Shown piece by piece: positions 40,391 to 48,723 of a stretch of 64,000 nt of DNA; position 1 is the stretch's first letter; every line of letters starts with the position of its first letter. The DNA lies in assembly GCA_024691085.1 (NCBI GenBank), contig JAILNX010000027.1:1-64000 (forward strand), in the 5' to 3' direction. The notes below the pieces were generated by a model that saw only the letters and a program-made list of their open reading frames with translations, was not told the origin of the DNA and did not search any database. The translations under genes and the position numbers were made by a program. This stretch comes from Clostridiales bacterium (GTDB lineage Bacteria > Bacillota > Clostridia > Christensenellales > CAG-138).

Positions 40391-43300
40391 TCTTAAGTTT
40401 ATTTTGAAAATCGTATTGTTCCTCCTCCCCTTTCTTCTGTTCGTCTTTTTCAACAGTCTTTCGAACATGAAAAAGCGGATCCGCAGCAGGCAGCTTTTCA
40501 TGCCGCCCGCCGCGCTTCTGTATTCTGTTATCCTGTTCATTTTCATGAACAAGATAAGCGATTTCTGTCTCGATCTTCTTAAGAGGGCGACCGGCCTGCT
40601 TGAAAAGCTAAATCTTCAGGCCGCCGCGGACTTTTTAAGGAACTTTTATACGAGCAGTATCGTGCTCGTGATGCTGATACTGTTCAACACCGCGGCCATT
40701 GTCGCGTACGTGATCATCAAAAGGATCCTGACGGCAGCGCTCAGCAAGATCCCCATCAAGGAAGACTCGGTCAAGGGTAAGATCGTATCGGTCTTTTATA
40801 CCTATGACGAACAGGACGACTGCTGGTATATCAAGCCGCATCTCGGACAGGCCCGCACATTCCTTAAAACGGCTTACTACGGCGGCCTTCCGGTAATAAT
40901 CATAGCGTTCGTTGTCTCCAGCCTGCTGATGAAAAAAGGCCTGATAACCGCTCCTTTCTACCCGGTGTTCGCGGTAATCGTCATAGGCGAGATCGCGTTC
41001 TTTGCCGACGGTCTCAGAAAGGACGAAGAGACAAAGGACATATCCGTCAGCGAAGATTCCGCTTCCCGGAAGGTTCTTTACCCCCTTCTCAGGAAGCCCT
41101 TGCGCAATCTGTTTGGGGACAAACTGTCTTCTGAAGGCACTTCCTTCTCGGACGACGGCATTTCCGGCGCGTCCATCGACGATATCCTCGGGGACATTGT
41201 TTCGGAGGGCGGGCATCTCGGCCGCAACTACGCGTCGTTCATCCGCACGAAGATGGAGCACGGGCTTAAACCCAACGCCGATTATGTGCGGAGCGGCTAC
41301 GATCTTTCCTCCGGAAAAAGCCTTCTTTTCAATACTCCGTTCTATGATAAGCTGACTCCGTACGTCTTCTATGCGATGAGCAGGGAGCTTATGAGCGGCG
41401 GAAAGGTGTTGATCGTCCTCGGAAGGCACGGAACCCAGGAAGACCTCAAGGAGTGGTGCCGCAGGGGCATGCTCGAGGTCTCTAACGTGCCGAATCTCTG
41501 GAGGATCTCCGAACTTGACGGAAAAGAGTACGAAGAGGACGAGATGCCCGATATCGGCATAGTTTCAAGGTCTAGCGTCCACGATCTTGAGGTCCACAGG
41601 AACAACCTCGGTTTCCTTAATAAGGTCGGCTTTGCTTTTATCGTCGAGCCCTCAAGGCTGGTCACGACCGCTCAGATCGGTCTGAACCTGCTCATTAAAT
41701 GCTGCGGGAACGAAAGAAAGATCACTTTCTGTTCCGTGGATCAGAACTGCGACGGCCTCGTTGATTCGCTGTCTCATATTCTGATGACGAATATCACCGA
41801 AGTCTCCGCAACGGAGTACCCGCACGGCATGAGTTCATACATGTGCTGGACTGCCGACGGCGACTACCTGCAGCACCGCATCGTTCCGGGCGTATCGAGG
41901 TATCTTGGCATAGGAACGGAGCTCTCGATTGCGGCTCTGAAGAACCAGGTCAAACAGGCCGTCTGGTATGGAGGAGAATCCTTCCCCGTTCTCGACATTC
42001 ACTGGATAGCGAAGCAGTATTATTACGATCTGCTCGATTATGCGGATCTTCCCACAACGCAGGAGACCTTCGACAAATACTTCCAGACCTCCTTCAATAT
42101 GTGCAATGAAAGAATGAGCGATTATTCTTTCATCGTCGTCGAGGACGAACGCAGCAATGTGTTTGAGACCAAGCGAAACTTCGCGACCATTGCGGATAAG
42201 CAGGGCTTCGTCAACGTTATATCCTCGGAGTATATGCTCCGCGAGTATATGACCGGGAACACTCAGCTCTTCAATGCCGACGCGAAGGCGATACCCTTTA
42301 TCACCGCTGATTATGCCCGGACAAAGCGAAACGTTGTATTGACACTGTGCCTTAAGCTCTGCATCGACGGAGTGAAGGAACAGGATCTCAAGAAGGAGCT
42401 TTTGATGCTCGGAATCTCTTCGGATGATCCGGGAACGGATCTCTGGAATGAGATCTGCAGGCTTTTCGGCGCGGACGAGGATTGCGAGCGCGATCTGTGC
42501 GGCAATCCGATCATCAGCGTACCTGCCGACAACAAGGCCGGAAGGATCTCGTTTGAGAAGTCCTCCACCATGCTGTTCTCGCGGAAGTATTCCGTTCAGT
42601 CCGGAGTATTCGAGAGCATCTATTTAATCGAGAATAAGAGTTTCGCAGGCATTATTCTTGACGACCTTCAGAATGCCGGGTACATCGCAGAACAGGGCGA
42701 CGACAATTGCTACATAGGCACGGAACTGAAGGGACATATTTACCAGAAGTACCTGCCCGGTCAGTTCTTCACGCTGAACGGAAAATACTATGAGATGGTC
42801 TCGGTAACAGCGGATAACAAGATCCTTGTCCGCCGCGCGTCCGAGCACATCAACGGAAGGCTTTCCTACCGTCAGGTCAGGAAGTATTCGATCAACAGGC
42901 TGACGGACTCCCGGTCCATGGGCTCCCTGAAAACCGTAAACGGCATCGACATCTACAGTCAGTTCGCAGACTTCACCGTCAGCACTCCCGCATACTGGCG
43001 GATGATGGCTTACAACGATTTCAAGAACGGAGATCTCGTCGAGCTGAACGGAGTGCCTGAACGCAGGTATTTCAACAAGCAGGTTATAAAGCTTGACTTT
43101 TCAAAGCTCGGCGACAAGTTCTCGGACGAGATCAGGATGACGCTGGCCGCCGTTATGAACGAGGTTTTCGTAACCCTGTTTGCCGATAATCAGCCCTTTA
43201 TCTGTGCGGTCACGCCGGGCAAGCACGACATCCCCATAACGTATTCTGTCGAGTTCGGCAGCGACCTTGCCGTTTCGGACAAGTGCATCTTCATTATCGA

Positions 43301-43985
43301 GGACAGCCAGCTGGATATTGGCCTTCTCGTAGCTGTTGAGCGCAACATCAAACGTATTCTCCAGATCGTATCCGATTACCTTGACTGGAACGGAGAGATG
43401 ACGGAGGACAGCAAGCGGGAAGAGGAGCTTGTTTCGCAGGAGATCAAGAGCGTTGATGAGGCGTTTGAGAAGATCGCCGCGGACGCGGTGGCAGACGAAA
43501 AGCCCAAGAAGAAATGCATCTTCGCAAGGTTCTTCGCCTGGATCAAGTCGTTGTTCGGAAAGAAGAAAAAGAAAGAGGCTGAAAAAGCTCCTGCCGACAG
43601 CGACGGCCAGTCGGACAAGCAGGAAAGCGGGACGGAAGAGCCTGCCACCGACACTCCCGATCCGAATGCAGTCCCCGAGGAAAGCGCTCCCTCCGGGGCT
43701 GAAGCGGAGACTAAAGCCGAAGAAGCCGAACCGAAAAAGAAGCGCGGCTTGTTCGGTGCGATAAAGTCACTGTTTAAAAAGAAGAATCGGGACAAGGGCG
43801 AAGAGGCTCAGCCGGCTCCCGATCCCGAACCCACTGATACCGAAAACGGTTCCGGGACCGAAAGCACGCCCGCAGGCGAAACGGAAGCCGATGAGGAATC
43901 GGCCCCCGCTGACGAAACCCCCGCGGAAGAAGCCGCCGCTCAATCAACGACAACCGACGAGAACGAGGAATCCGAAGATGAATAA
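40380..43985 (+). CDS. Five-TM protein with helicase-like core and acidic tail
   Basis: 1201 residues; ATG 40380 follows GGAGG and overlaps the preceding stop. TM helices lie at about 6-26, 43-60, 92-114, 168-186 and 191-210. The cytosolic part resembles a degenerate SF2 helicase: YDLSSGKSLLFNTPF (about 308-322, motif I-like), GGKVLIVLGRHG, and FIVEPSRL (about 418-425) in place of DExH. The segment YYEMVSVTADNKILVRR recalls beta modules of Lhr/MrfA-type helicases. The last 200 residues alternate acidic linkers with two similar basic helices, FFAWIKSLFGKKKKK and LFGAIKSLFKKKNR. The helicase relationship is my inference and needs a profile search. Confidence 0.8.
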   Translation: MISDLKFILKIVLFLLPFLLFVFFNSLSNMKKRIRSRQLFMPPAALLYSVILFIFMNKISDFCLDLLKRATGLLEKLNLQAAADFLRNFYTSSIVLVMLILFNTAAIVAYVIIKRILTAALSKIPIKEDSVKGKIVSVFYTYDEQDDCWYIKPHLGQARTFLKTAYYGGLPVIIIAFVVSSLLMKKGLITAPFYPVFAVIVIGEIAFFADGLRKDEETKDISVSEDSASRKVLYPLLRKPLRNLFGDKLSSEGTSFSDDGISGASIDDILGDIVSEGGHLGRNYASFIRTKMEHGLKPNADYVRSGYDLSSGKSLLFNTPFYDKLTPYVFYAMSRELMSGGKVLIVLGRHGTQEDLKEWCRRGMLEVSNVPNLWRISELDGKEYEEDEMPDIGIVSRSSVHDLEVHRNNLGFLNKVGFAFIVEPSRLVTTAQIGLNLLIKCCGNERKITFCSVDQNCDGLVDSLSHILMTNITEVSATEYPHGMSSYMCWTADGDYLQHRIVPGVSRYLGIGTELSIAALKNQVKQAVWYGGESFPVLDIHWIAKQYYYDLLDYADLPTTQETFDKYFQTSFNMCNERMSDYSFIVVEDERSNVFETKRNFATIADKQGFVNVISSEYMLREYMTGNTQLFNADAKAIPFITADYARTKRNVVLTLCLKLCIDGVKEQDLKKELLMLGISSDDPGTDLWNEICRLFGADEDCERDLCGNPIISVPADNKAGRISFEKSSTMLFSRKYSVQSGVFESIYLIENKSFAGIILDDLQNAGYIAEQGDDNCYIGTELKGHIYQKYLPGQFFTLNGKYYEMVSVTADNKILVRRASEHINGRLSYRQVRKYSINRLTDSRSMGSLKTVNGIDIYSQFADFTVSTPAYWRMMAYNDFKNGDLVELNGVPERRYFNKQVIKLDFSKLGDKFSDEIRMTLAAVMNEVFVTLFADNQPFICAVTPGKHDIPITYSVEFGSDLAVSDKCIFIIEDSQLDIGLLVAVERNIKRILQIVSDYLDWNGEMTEDSKREEELVSQEIKSVDEAFEKIAADAVADEKPKKKCIFARFFAWIKSLFGKKKKKEAEKAPADSDGQSDKQESGTEEPATDTPDPNAVPEESAPSGAEAETKAEEAEPKKKRGLFGAIKSLFKKKNRDKGEEAQPAPDPEPTDTENGSGTESTPAGETEADEESAPADETPAEEAAAQSTTTDENEESEDE

Positions 43986-45042
43986 CGAAAAAGAGCTGAT
44001 CGAAAGTGCCGGTGCCGAAGCATTGATGCGTTCCGAAGACGAAGTTCTGTCCGGAGCCGCAGCTCCCCTGATCGAAGAGGCGGAGCCGGAGAAGACAGCG
44101 GACGCCCAGCCGGACAATAATCCCGCCGCAGACGTGGCTGAAAACTCCGACGAAGCCGCCCCTGCCCGCGAAGAGGTAAACCGCTTTGGATGGAGGATAA
44201 AAAAGCCTTATCACGAAAGGGCATACCTGCTTTACGGTGAAGAGGGATCGGAATCAAAGCTCGCTTTGGAAGAAACAAAAAGCTTCCTTGTAGACCTTGG
44301 CTTTGACGGAGGAGAACTGCGTCAGGCACGCAAGGGCATGGGGCTTTCCGATGCCAACAGGGAAAACAACGGCCGCGACGAGTCCATGATGTACTGTTCT
44401 TATTGCGGCAGGGAGATCCCTGGCGTCGACTATTACCGCATGCCCGACGGAAGACTTCGCTGCACCAACTGCAGCCGGACCATCGTCCGAACGAAGGACG
44501 AGCTGGCCGAGATCTACAACCGGGTCGTTCTCAATATGGAAGTCTTCTTCGGAGCCTCGCTTAATGTCCCCGTTCAAGTGGAGATGCTCGAGGAGCGAAA
44601 GCTTAAGAAAAAGCTGAAGCGGCCTCTCAGCGAAGTGGATGACAAAAGCATGCTGATACTCGGAGCTGCAGTAAACAAGAAAAAGGACTACAGCATCCTG
44701 CTGGAGAACGGAGCTCCCCGCATTTCCGTAACTGCAACTTTTGCCCACGAGTTGACGCATATCTGGCAGTATACCCATTGGGATAACGTGAAGGGCTTCC
44801 CGAAATGCCCCGAGAAAGCCAGGCTCCTTATCTATGAGGGAATGGCGAAATGGGTGGAGATCCAGTACCTCTATCTGATCGGCGAATCGTCCGTCGCAAG
44901 GCGTGAAGAAGCCTTCACAAGAGAAAGAAAGGACGAATACGGCGTCGGGTTCTGCCTGTACGAAAGCCGTTATCCCCTCTCGAGAGAGGCAATGCTCTGC
45001 GGCGATACTCCTTTCACGACCGACAGATATCCGATCGACTGA
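43978..45042 (+). CDS. Zinc-ribbon protein with HExxH metallopeptidase-like domain
   Basis: 354 residues from ATG 43978, which overlaps the preceding stop (ATGAATAA); GAGGAA precedes it. An acidic disordered start (1-70) is followed by a two-CxxC zinc ribbon (C140, C143, C162, C165: CSYCGREIP and CTNCSRTIV). Then comes a gluzincin-like site with H257-E258-L-T-H261 (FAHELTHIWQ) and a candidate third ligand E287 (LIYEGMAKWVE). There is no TM or signal, so it should act in the cytosol. Its target may be a partner protein of the cluster. It is the last gene before a strong terminator. Confidence 0.85.
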   Translation: MNNEKELIESAGAEALMRSEDEVLSGAAAPLIEEAEPEKTADAQPDNNPAADVAENSDEAAPAREEVNRFGWRIKKPYHERAYLLYGEEGSESKLALEETKSFLVDLGFDGGELRQARKGMGLSDANRENNGRDESMMYCSYCGREIPGVDYYRMPDGRLRCTNCSRTIVRTKDELAEIYNRVVLNMEVFFGASLNVPVQVEMLEERKLKKKLKRPLSEVDDKSMLILGAAVNKKKDYSILLENGAPRISVTATFAHELTHIWQYTHWDNVKGFPKCPEKARLLIYEGMAKWVEIQYLYLIGESSVARREEAFTRERKDEYGVGFCLYESRYPLSREAMLCGDTPFTTDRYPID

Positions 45043-45085
45043 CAAAGCAGCCGATGTCGGCAGCGCTTCCCACTGTATGTGATAC

Positions 45086-45128
45086 AAAAAGCTTTGTTCC
45101 CCGGATCCGGAACGAACAAAGCTTTTTT
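45086..45128. terminator. Bidirectional terminator ending the tubulin-like cluster
   Basis: GCTTTGTTC/GAACAAAGC with flanking A5 and T6 (45091-45099 with 45114-45122). It serves the plus-strand cluster and the minus-strand ypeB unit. Confidence 0.95.
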
Positions 45129-45130
45129 GT

Positions 45131-46462
45131 TTATACGGCGCTTTTGCCGTTTTCGTCGCTGATTATTTTGAATATCTGCTCCTCGCGGCCTGTCAGGGCG
45201 TTCACGTATACGACGAATTCCGTTTCGCCGCATTTCCCGCGGAACTCATAGCACAGTGCCTCGCTCATGGGCGTTACGGGAATGAGCGCGAGCCCCGAGG
45301 ACTCGATAACGAAGTTCACTGAGACCGCTTCCCTCGCCTCCTCCTCCGTGACGGCGGGCGTCTGCCATTCCCTTTCGCGGTGGCTGAAGAGGTAGTTCCT
45401 CGCATCGAGGCCGACGGGCTCCCCCGTCCCCCGGTCGATCCAGACCTTTATGAGATCGTTGTAGACCAGCGTCTCCCCGTGCTTCCACACGAACGAGATG
45501 AGCGCCGTGCCGCCTTCAAACTGGGCATATGACGGCGCCATGGAGTCGTATCCGAGCTTCTTTAAGAACTCCTCCGCCGCCGCGATACAGCTTTCGTACT
45601 CGTCCTTTTCGGGGACGCCGCTTAAGTCGCTCGAGGGGGTTTTCATAAAGTAGAGTACGTGAAGTCCCTTGACCGTGATCGAAATATTCACGCCGTCCGC
45701 GGAGAAATCGTAGGTGGGGAGCCTGCCCTCCGTCCTGCCGTCCGCGGTAAGAGCCGTTCCCGCGACGTCCTCGGCTTTCTTTTTCGCCTCATCCTCCGAG
45801 CCCTCATCGCCCGTCACGCCGAGGGGCTCCGCCTTCTCGACCGATTCCGAGAACGGGCCGTCGTAGATAAGCGTCGGGTACTCTGGTTCCGACGGTTCGT
45901 CAGCGGTCGTGTCCTCCTTTTCGGTATCGTAGTAGTCGAACTCCTCCGTGCCGACGGGGAATCCGCCGTTTTCGGCCATGTACGAGAGCTTATCCGCGAG
46001 CGCACGCGCGGCGGATATCAGCGAGTCAAGCTGATCCTTATCTTTTTCGCCGACCGTCCCGCCCATTAGAAGGCGCCTCGAAACGCTCCTCGCCCAGTCG
46101 CCTATCCTCGTCAGGAAGGCGGCGAGCTCCATGCTGTCGACCTGGGACTGCGGTATGCGGGAGATGAGCTTGCCCGCCTCGGCGCTTTCGCGCACGATAT
46201 CCTCGAGCGCGAGCACCTGCCCCGCCGTCGAGCCCGTGACCTTGAGCTTTTCGAGCGATATGCTCATGGCGTTCACCGAGTCCGTAAGCTCCCGGGAGCA
46301 GCGTGCACAGGCGTTGACGTAACGGCCTGCGTATTCCTCGCTTAGCGCGCTCATCTCGTCCGCGCGCGCCTTCTGGGCTTTTCCCCAGACGGCGGTCACG
46401 AGGAGTCCCGCAGCGAGGAGCGCGGGTATCGTATAGGTTATGACGTTTCTTGAGATCTTCAT
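45131..46462 (-). CDS. ypeB: Germination protein YpeB
   Basis: YpeB is needed for placement and control of the cortex-lytic enzyme SleB in the spore. The protein has 443 residues with an N-terminal membrane anchor (ITYTIPALLAAGLLVTAVWG), a helical region with RYVNACARCSRELTDSVNAM, and C-terminal PepSY-like repeats (for example AAEEFLKKLGYDSMAPSYAQ). It lies 8 bases behind sleB, the usual pairing. An acidic insertion around EEFDYYDTEKEDTTADEPSE lengthens the middle. Confidence 0.93.
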   Translation of the reverse strand: MKISRNVITYTIPALLAAGLLVTAVWGKAQKARADEMSALSEEYAGRYVNACARCSRELTDSVNAMSISLEKLKVTGSTAGQVLALEDIVRESAEAGKLISRIPQSQVDSMELAAFLTRIGDWARSVSRRLLMGGTVGEKDKDQLDSLISAARALADKLSYMAENGGFPVGTEEFDYYDTEKEDTTADEPSEPEYPTLIYDGPFSESVEKAEPLGVTGDEGSEDEAKKKAEDVAGTALTADGRTEGRLPTYDFSADGVNISITVKGLHVLYFMKTPSSDLSGVPEKDEYESCIAAAEEFLKKLGYDSMAPSYAQFEGGTALISFVWKHGETLVYNDLIKVWIDRGTGEPVGLDARNYLFSHREREWQTPAVTEEEAREAVSVNFVIESSGLALIPVTPMSEALCYEFRGKCGETEFVVYVNALTGREEQIFKIISDENGKSAV

Positions 46463-46470
46463 ATTTCACC

Positions 46471-47121
46471 TCAGCAGAATGCGTGGTTCCCGATCCTTAA
46501 GAGCACCGGCCTCGACAGCATCCAGCGGCTCGTCGCCGTCCTCGGGTTATAGTAGAAAAGGCAGCCGTGCGTGGGATCCCAGCCGTTCAGCGCGTCGCGC
46601 GCGGCGCGCACGGCGGTCGCGTCGGGAGCAAGATTGATCTGCCCGTCCGATACCGCGTCGAAGGCTCCGCGCTGATAGATCACGCCAGCGATGGTGTTGG
46701 GAAAGCTCGCACTCTTCACGCGGTTCAGAACCACCGCGCCGATCGCGACCTGCCCGATATAGGGCTCGCCCCGCGCCTCGCCGTAGATAATCCTTGCGAG
46801 GAGGTACACGTCGCCCGTCGAGCTTCCCGACGAGGAGCCGCCTGAGCCGCCGAGGGTTATGCCCATCGCCGCGGCCGTTTGGGGACCGACTATGCCGTCG
46901 ACCTTAAGGCCGTTCTTCCTTTGGAAGCTCTTTACCGCGGCGAGCGTGCCGCTTCCGAATATCCCGTCGACCGCGCCTTTATAATATCCCCATTTTTTAA
47001 GCGCCTGCTGGACTTTCTTTACGTCGTCTCCCCTTGAGCCGTAGCTTATGCTCGCGGCGAAAACGACCGTCGGAGCGAGCAAAAGAACGGCAAGGAGAAA
47101 TGCGGCGATCCTTTTTTTCAC
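46471..47121 (-). CDS. sleB: Spore cortex-lytic enzyme SleB
   Basis: SleB is a lytic transglycosylase that digests muramic-delta-lactam-containing spore cortex at germination. The 216-residue protein has a signal peptide (1-22), a peptidoglycan-binding domain (GSRGDDVKKVQQALKKWGYY to GPQTAAAMG), a Gly/Ser linker and a hydrolase_2 domain with LARIIYGEARGEPYIGQVAI, whose Glu is the likely catalytic residue. Its ATG overlaps the spoIIR stop by four bases. A spoIIR-sleB-ypeB cluster is unusual in having an early-engulfment signalling gene directly in front of germination genes. Confidence 0.95.
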   Translation of the reverse strand: MKKRIAAFLLAVLLLAPTVVFAASISYGSRGDDVKKVQQALKKWGYYKGAVDGIFGSGTLAAVKSFQRKNGLKVDGIVGPQTAAAMGITLGGSGGSSSGSSTGDVYLLARIIYGEARGEPYIGQVAIGAVVLNRVKSASFPNTIAGVIYQRGAFDAVSDGQINLAPDATAVRAARDALNGWDPTHGCLFYYNPRTATSRWMLSRPVLLRIGNHAFC

Positions 47122-47678
47122 AGGCCGAACACCTCCTTAATGAAGTCCCAGACCCAGCTTTTGAACTTAAGCGTGCCGTCTTCGTTGAACTCGGCGGGCT
47201 CGTCTTCCGTTTCGATGAGGCACAGCGGCGGGAACATCACGCACCACCAGTTATGCCCTTCTCCGTTCCCGAGCACCACGCGGAGCGCCCGGTACTTTCC
47301 CGCGGGATAGAGCCTGCCCGCGTATTCCCTGTCGGGAAAATCGAACTCGCCGAACACGAGCTGCGCGCCGTAGTCCGCGCCGTTTTCCGAAAGCGTCTCA
47401 CTGACGGAGGCGTCGAACCTTCCGCCCATCTTCATGAGCTCCGCCTCCGCCTCTTCGCGGTCGGAGGCGGTAAAGTTTTCCCTTGCGCAGGCGAGTATCG
47501 CGTCGCGCACTTTAAGCTTCACGCTCTGGTCCTCATCGGAATCGCTGTTCGCGATCACGTGGAGCCTTATGCATTCCTCCGCACTTCCGGTCCTTTCGGA
47601 CGCGGCCGTGCATAGAAGCGTCATCGCGGCGAGCGCGGCGGCGGTTAAGATACTTAAGATCGGTTTCATTGTCTTCAC
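47118..47678 (-). CDS. spoIIR: Stage II sporulation protein R
   Basis: SpoIIR is the forespore-made signalling protein that triggers SpoIIGA to process pro-sigma-E in the mother cell. It has 186 residues, with an N-terminal signal/anchor (1-25), then IRLHVIANSDSDEDQSVKLK and the family block GNGEGHNWWCVMFPPLC near the C-terminus. The ATG at 47678 follows AAGGAG. In Bacillus it is sigma-F controlled; I could not find a convincing sigma-F site in the 66 bases shared with ispE. Confidence 0.95.
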   Translation of the reverse strand: MKTMKPILSILTAAALAAMTLLCTAASERTGSAEECIRLHVIANSDSDEDQSVKLKVRDAILACARENFTASDREEAEAELMKMGGRFDASVSETLSENGADYGAQLVFGEFDFPDREYAGRLYPAGKYRALRVVLGNGEGHNWWCVMFPPLCLIETEDEPAEFNEDGTLKFKSWVWDFIKEVFGL

Positions 47679-47708
47679 TCCTTAAACGGGTTTTTACAAA
47701 AATTAGGA

Positions 47709-47738
47709 TTGACAAACCGCCGTCCAAAAATACATAAT
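47709..47738 (+). promoter_or_regulatory. Promoter of ispE, placed for a leaderless transcript
   Basis: Perfect TTGACA (47709-47714), 18 bases, CATAAT (47733-47738). The expected start site falls on or next to the ATG at 47745. Confidence 0.75.
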
Positions 47739-47744
47739 ATGGGT

Positions 47745-48599
47745 ATGGAAACCGATATTTTTAAGGAAAAAGCATATGCGAAGGTGAATCTGACGCTGGA
47801 CGTACTTAATAAGCGCCAGGACGGATATCACGAGCTTGAGGGGATAATGCAGGCTATATCGCTCGCGGACGAGGTGGAAATACGTCCGTCCAACAGGATC
47901 GCGGTCTTCTTCGACGCGCCCGTGCCCGAGAACAACACCTGTAAGAAGGCGGCTGAGCTCTTCCTTGCGGGATCGGGACTCGGCGCCGAAATACGCGTCA
48001 AAAAGCGTATCCCGTCCGAGGCGGGACTCGGCGGCGCCTCTGCGGACGCGGCGGCGGTCCTTCGCGCTCTCAACAGGATGTGCGCGGGAACGCGGCTTGA
48101 AAGGAGCGAGAACGAGCTTTTAAAACTCGGGCTTAAGGTCGGCGCGGACGTGCCGTTCTGCCTTACCGGCGGCTGCGCGGTCGCGCGCGGCGTCGGGGAA
48201 AAGCTCAGCCCCGTCCGCGGCATGGAGCTCCATCTTCTTCTCGTAAGGGGCAAGCGCGGCGTGTCGACGGGAAAGCTCTTTTCGTCGCTCGGCGTCGGAA
48301 GCGAAAGAACGAGCCGCCTGCCCGCGGGAAACCTCGAAAACGCCCTGTCCGCAATAGAAAAAAAGGACGCGGCGCTTCTTGCCGCGCACCTCGCGAACGC
48401 GCTCACTCCCGCGGCGGAGACGATGGCTCCCGAGATCGGAGAGTACGTTTCTCGCATGAAAGCCCTCGGCGCGCTAGGCGCCTCGATGACGGGCTCCGGC
48501 GCGGCTGTGTTCGGCATCTTCCCCGACGAGAATTCAGCAAAACGCGCGTATGAAGGCTTTGCCGACTGCGATTTCCGAACGGTATGCAGAACAAAGTGA
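47745..48599 (+). CDS. ispE: 4-diphosphocytidyl-2-C-methyl-D-erythritol kinase
   Basis: IspE phosphorylates CDP-methylerythritol in the MEP pathway to isoprenoids. From ATG 47745 the protein has 284 residues: METDIFKEKAYAKVNLTLDV, the GHMP-kinase ATP loop GLGGASADAAAVLRAL, and the C-terminal GHMP motif LGASMTGSGAAVFG. An in-frame ATG at 47739 lies inside the likely promoter spacing. There is no ribosome-binding site before either ATG, which fits a leaderless message. It is divergent from spoIIR. Confidence 0.93.
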   Translation: METDIFKEKAYAKVNLTLDVLNKRQDGYHELEGIMQAISLADEVEIRPSNRIAVFFDAPVPENNTCKKAAELFLAGSGLGAEIRVKKRIPSEAGLGGASADAAAVLRALNRMCAGTRLERSENELLKLGLKVGADVPFCLTGGCAVARGVGEKLSPVRGMELHLLLVRGKRGVSTGKLFSSLGVGSERTSRLPAGNLENALSAIEKKDAALLAAHLANALTPAAETMAPEIGEYVSRMKALGALGASMTGSGAAVFGIFPDENSAKRAYEGFADCDFRTVCRTK

Positions 48600-48630
48600 G
48601 GAGTTAGGAGTGAGGAGTGAGGAGTTGGAG
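48597..48630 (+). repeat. Heptamer repeats on the ispE stop codon
   Basis: Units TGAGGAG, TTAGGAG, TGAGGAG, TGAGGAG and a degenerate TTGGAGT. The first unit contains the TGA stop of ispE (48597-48599). Confidence 0.88.
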
Positions 48631-48654
48631 TAAAACGCCTGCGCTCTTAAGCAA

Positions 48655-48696
48655 AAAATAACAGCCTTGTATTCAAAAGATACAAGGCTGTTTTTC
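48655..48696. terminator. Bidirectional terminator between ispE and hbd
   Basis: ACAGCCTTGTAT/ATACAAGGCTGT (48661-48672 with 48680-48691), flanked by A6 and T5. It is bracketed by heptamer repeats in opposite orientation. Confidence 0.93.
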
Positions 48697-48723
48697 TAAC
48701 TCCTAACTCCTAACTCCTAACTC
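48696..48723 (-). repeat. Four identical heptamers on the hbd stop codon
   Basis: CTAACTC four times on the plus strand. On the minus strand this reads TGAGTTAGGAG and so on, beginning with the TGA stop of hbd (48722-48724). Confidence 0.9.

Noticed and set aside
31971..45042. Reading the vWA-tubulin cluster as a phage-defence island
   Set aside because: No nuclease, toxin or known defence domain is evident, and no mobile genes flank it; a cytoskeletal or membrane role fits the domains better.
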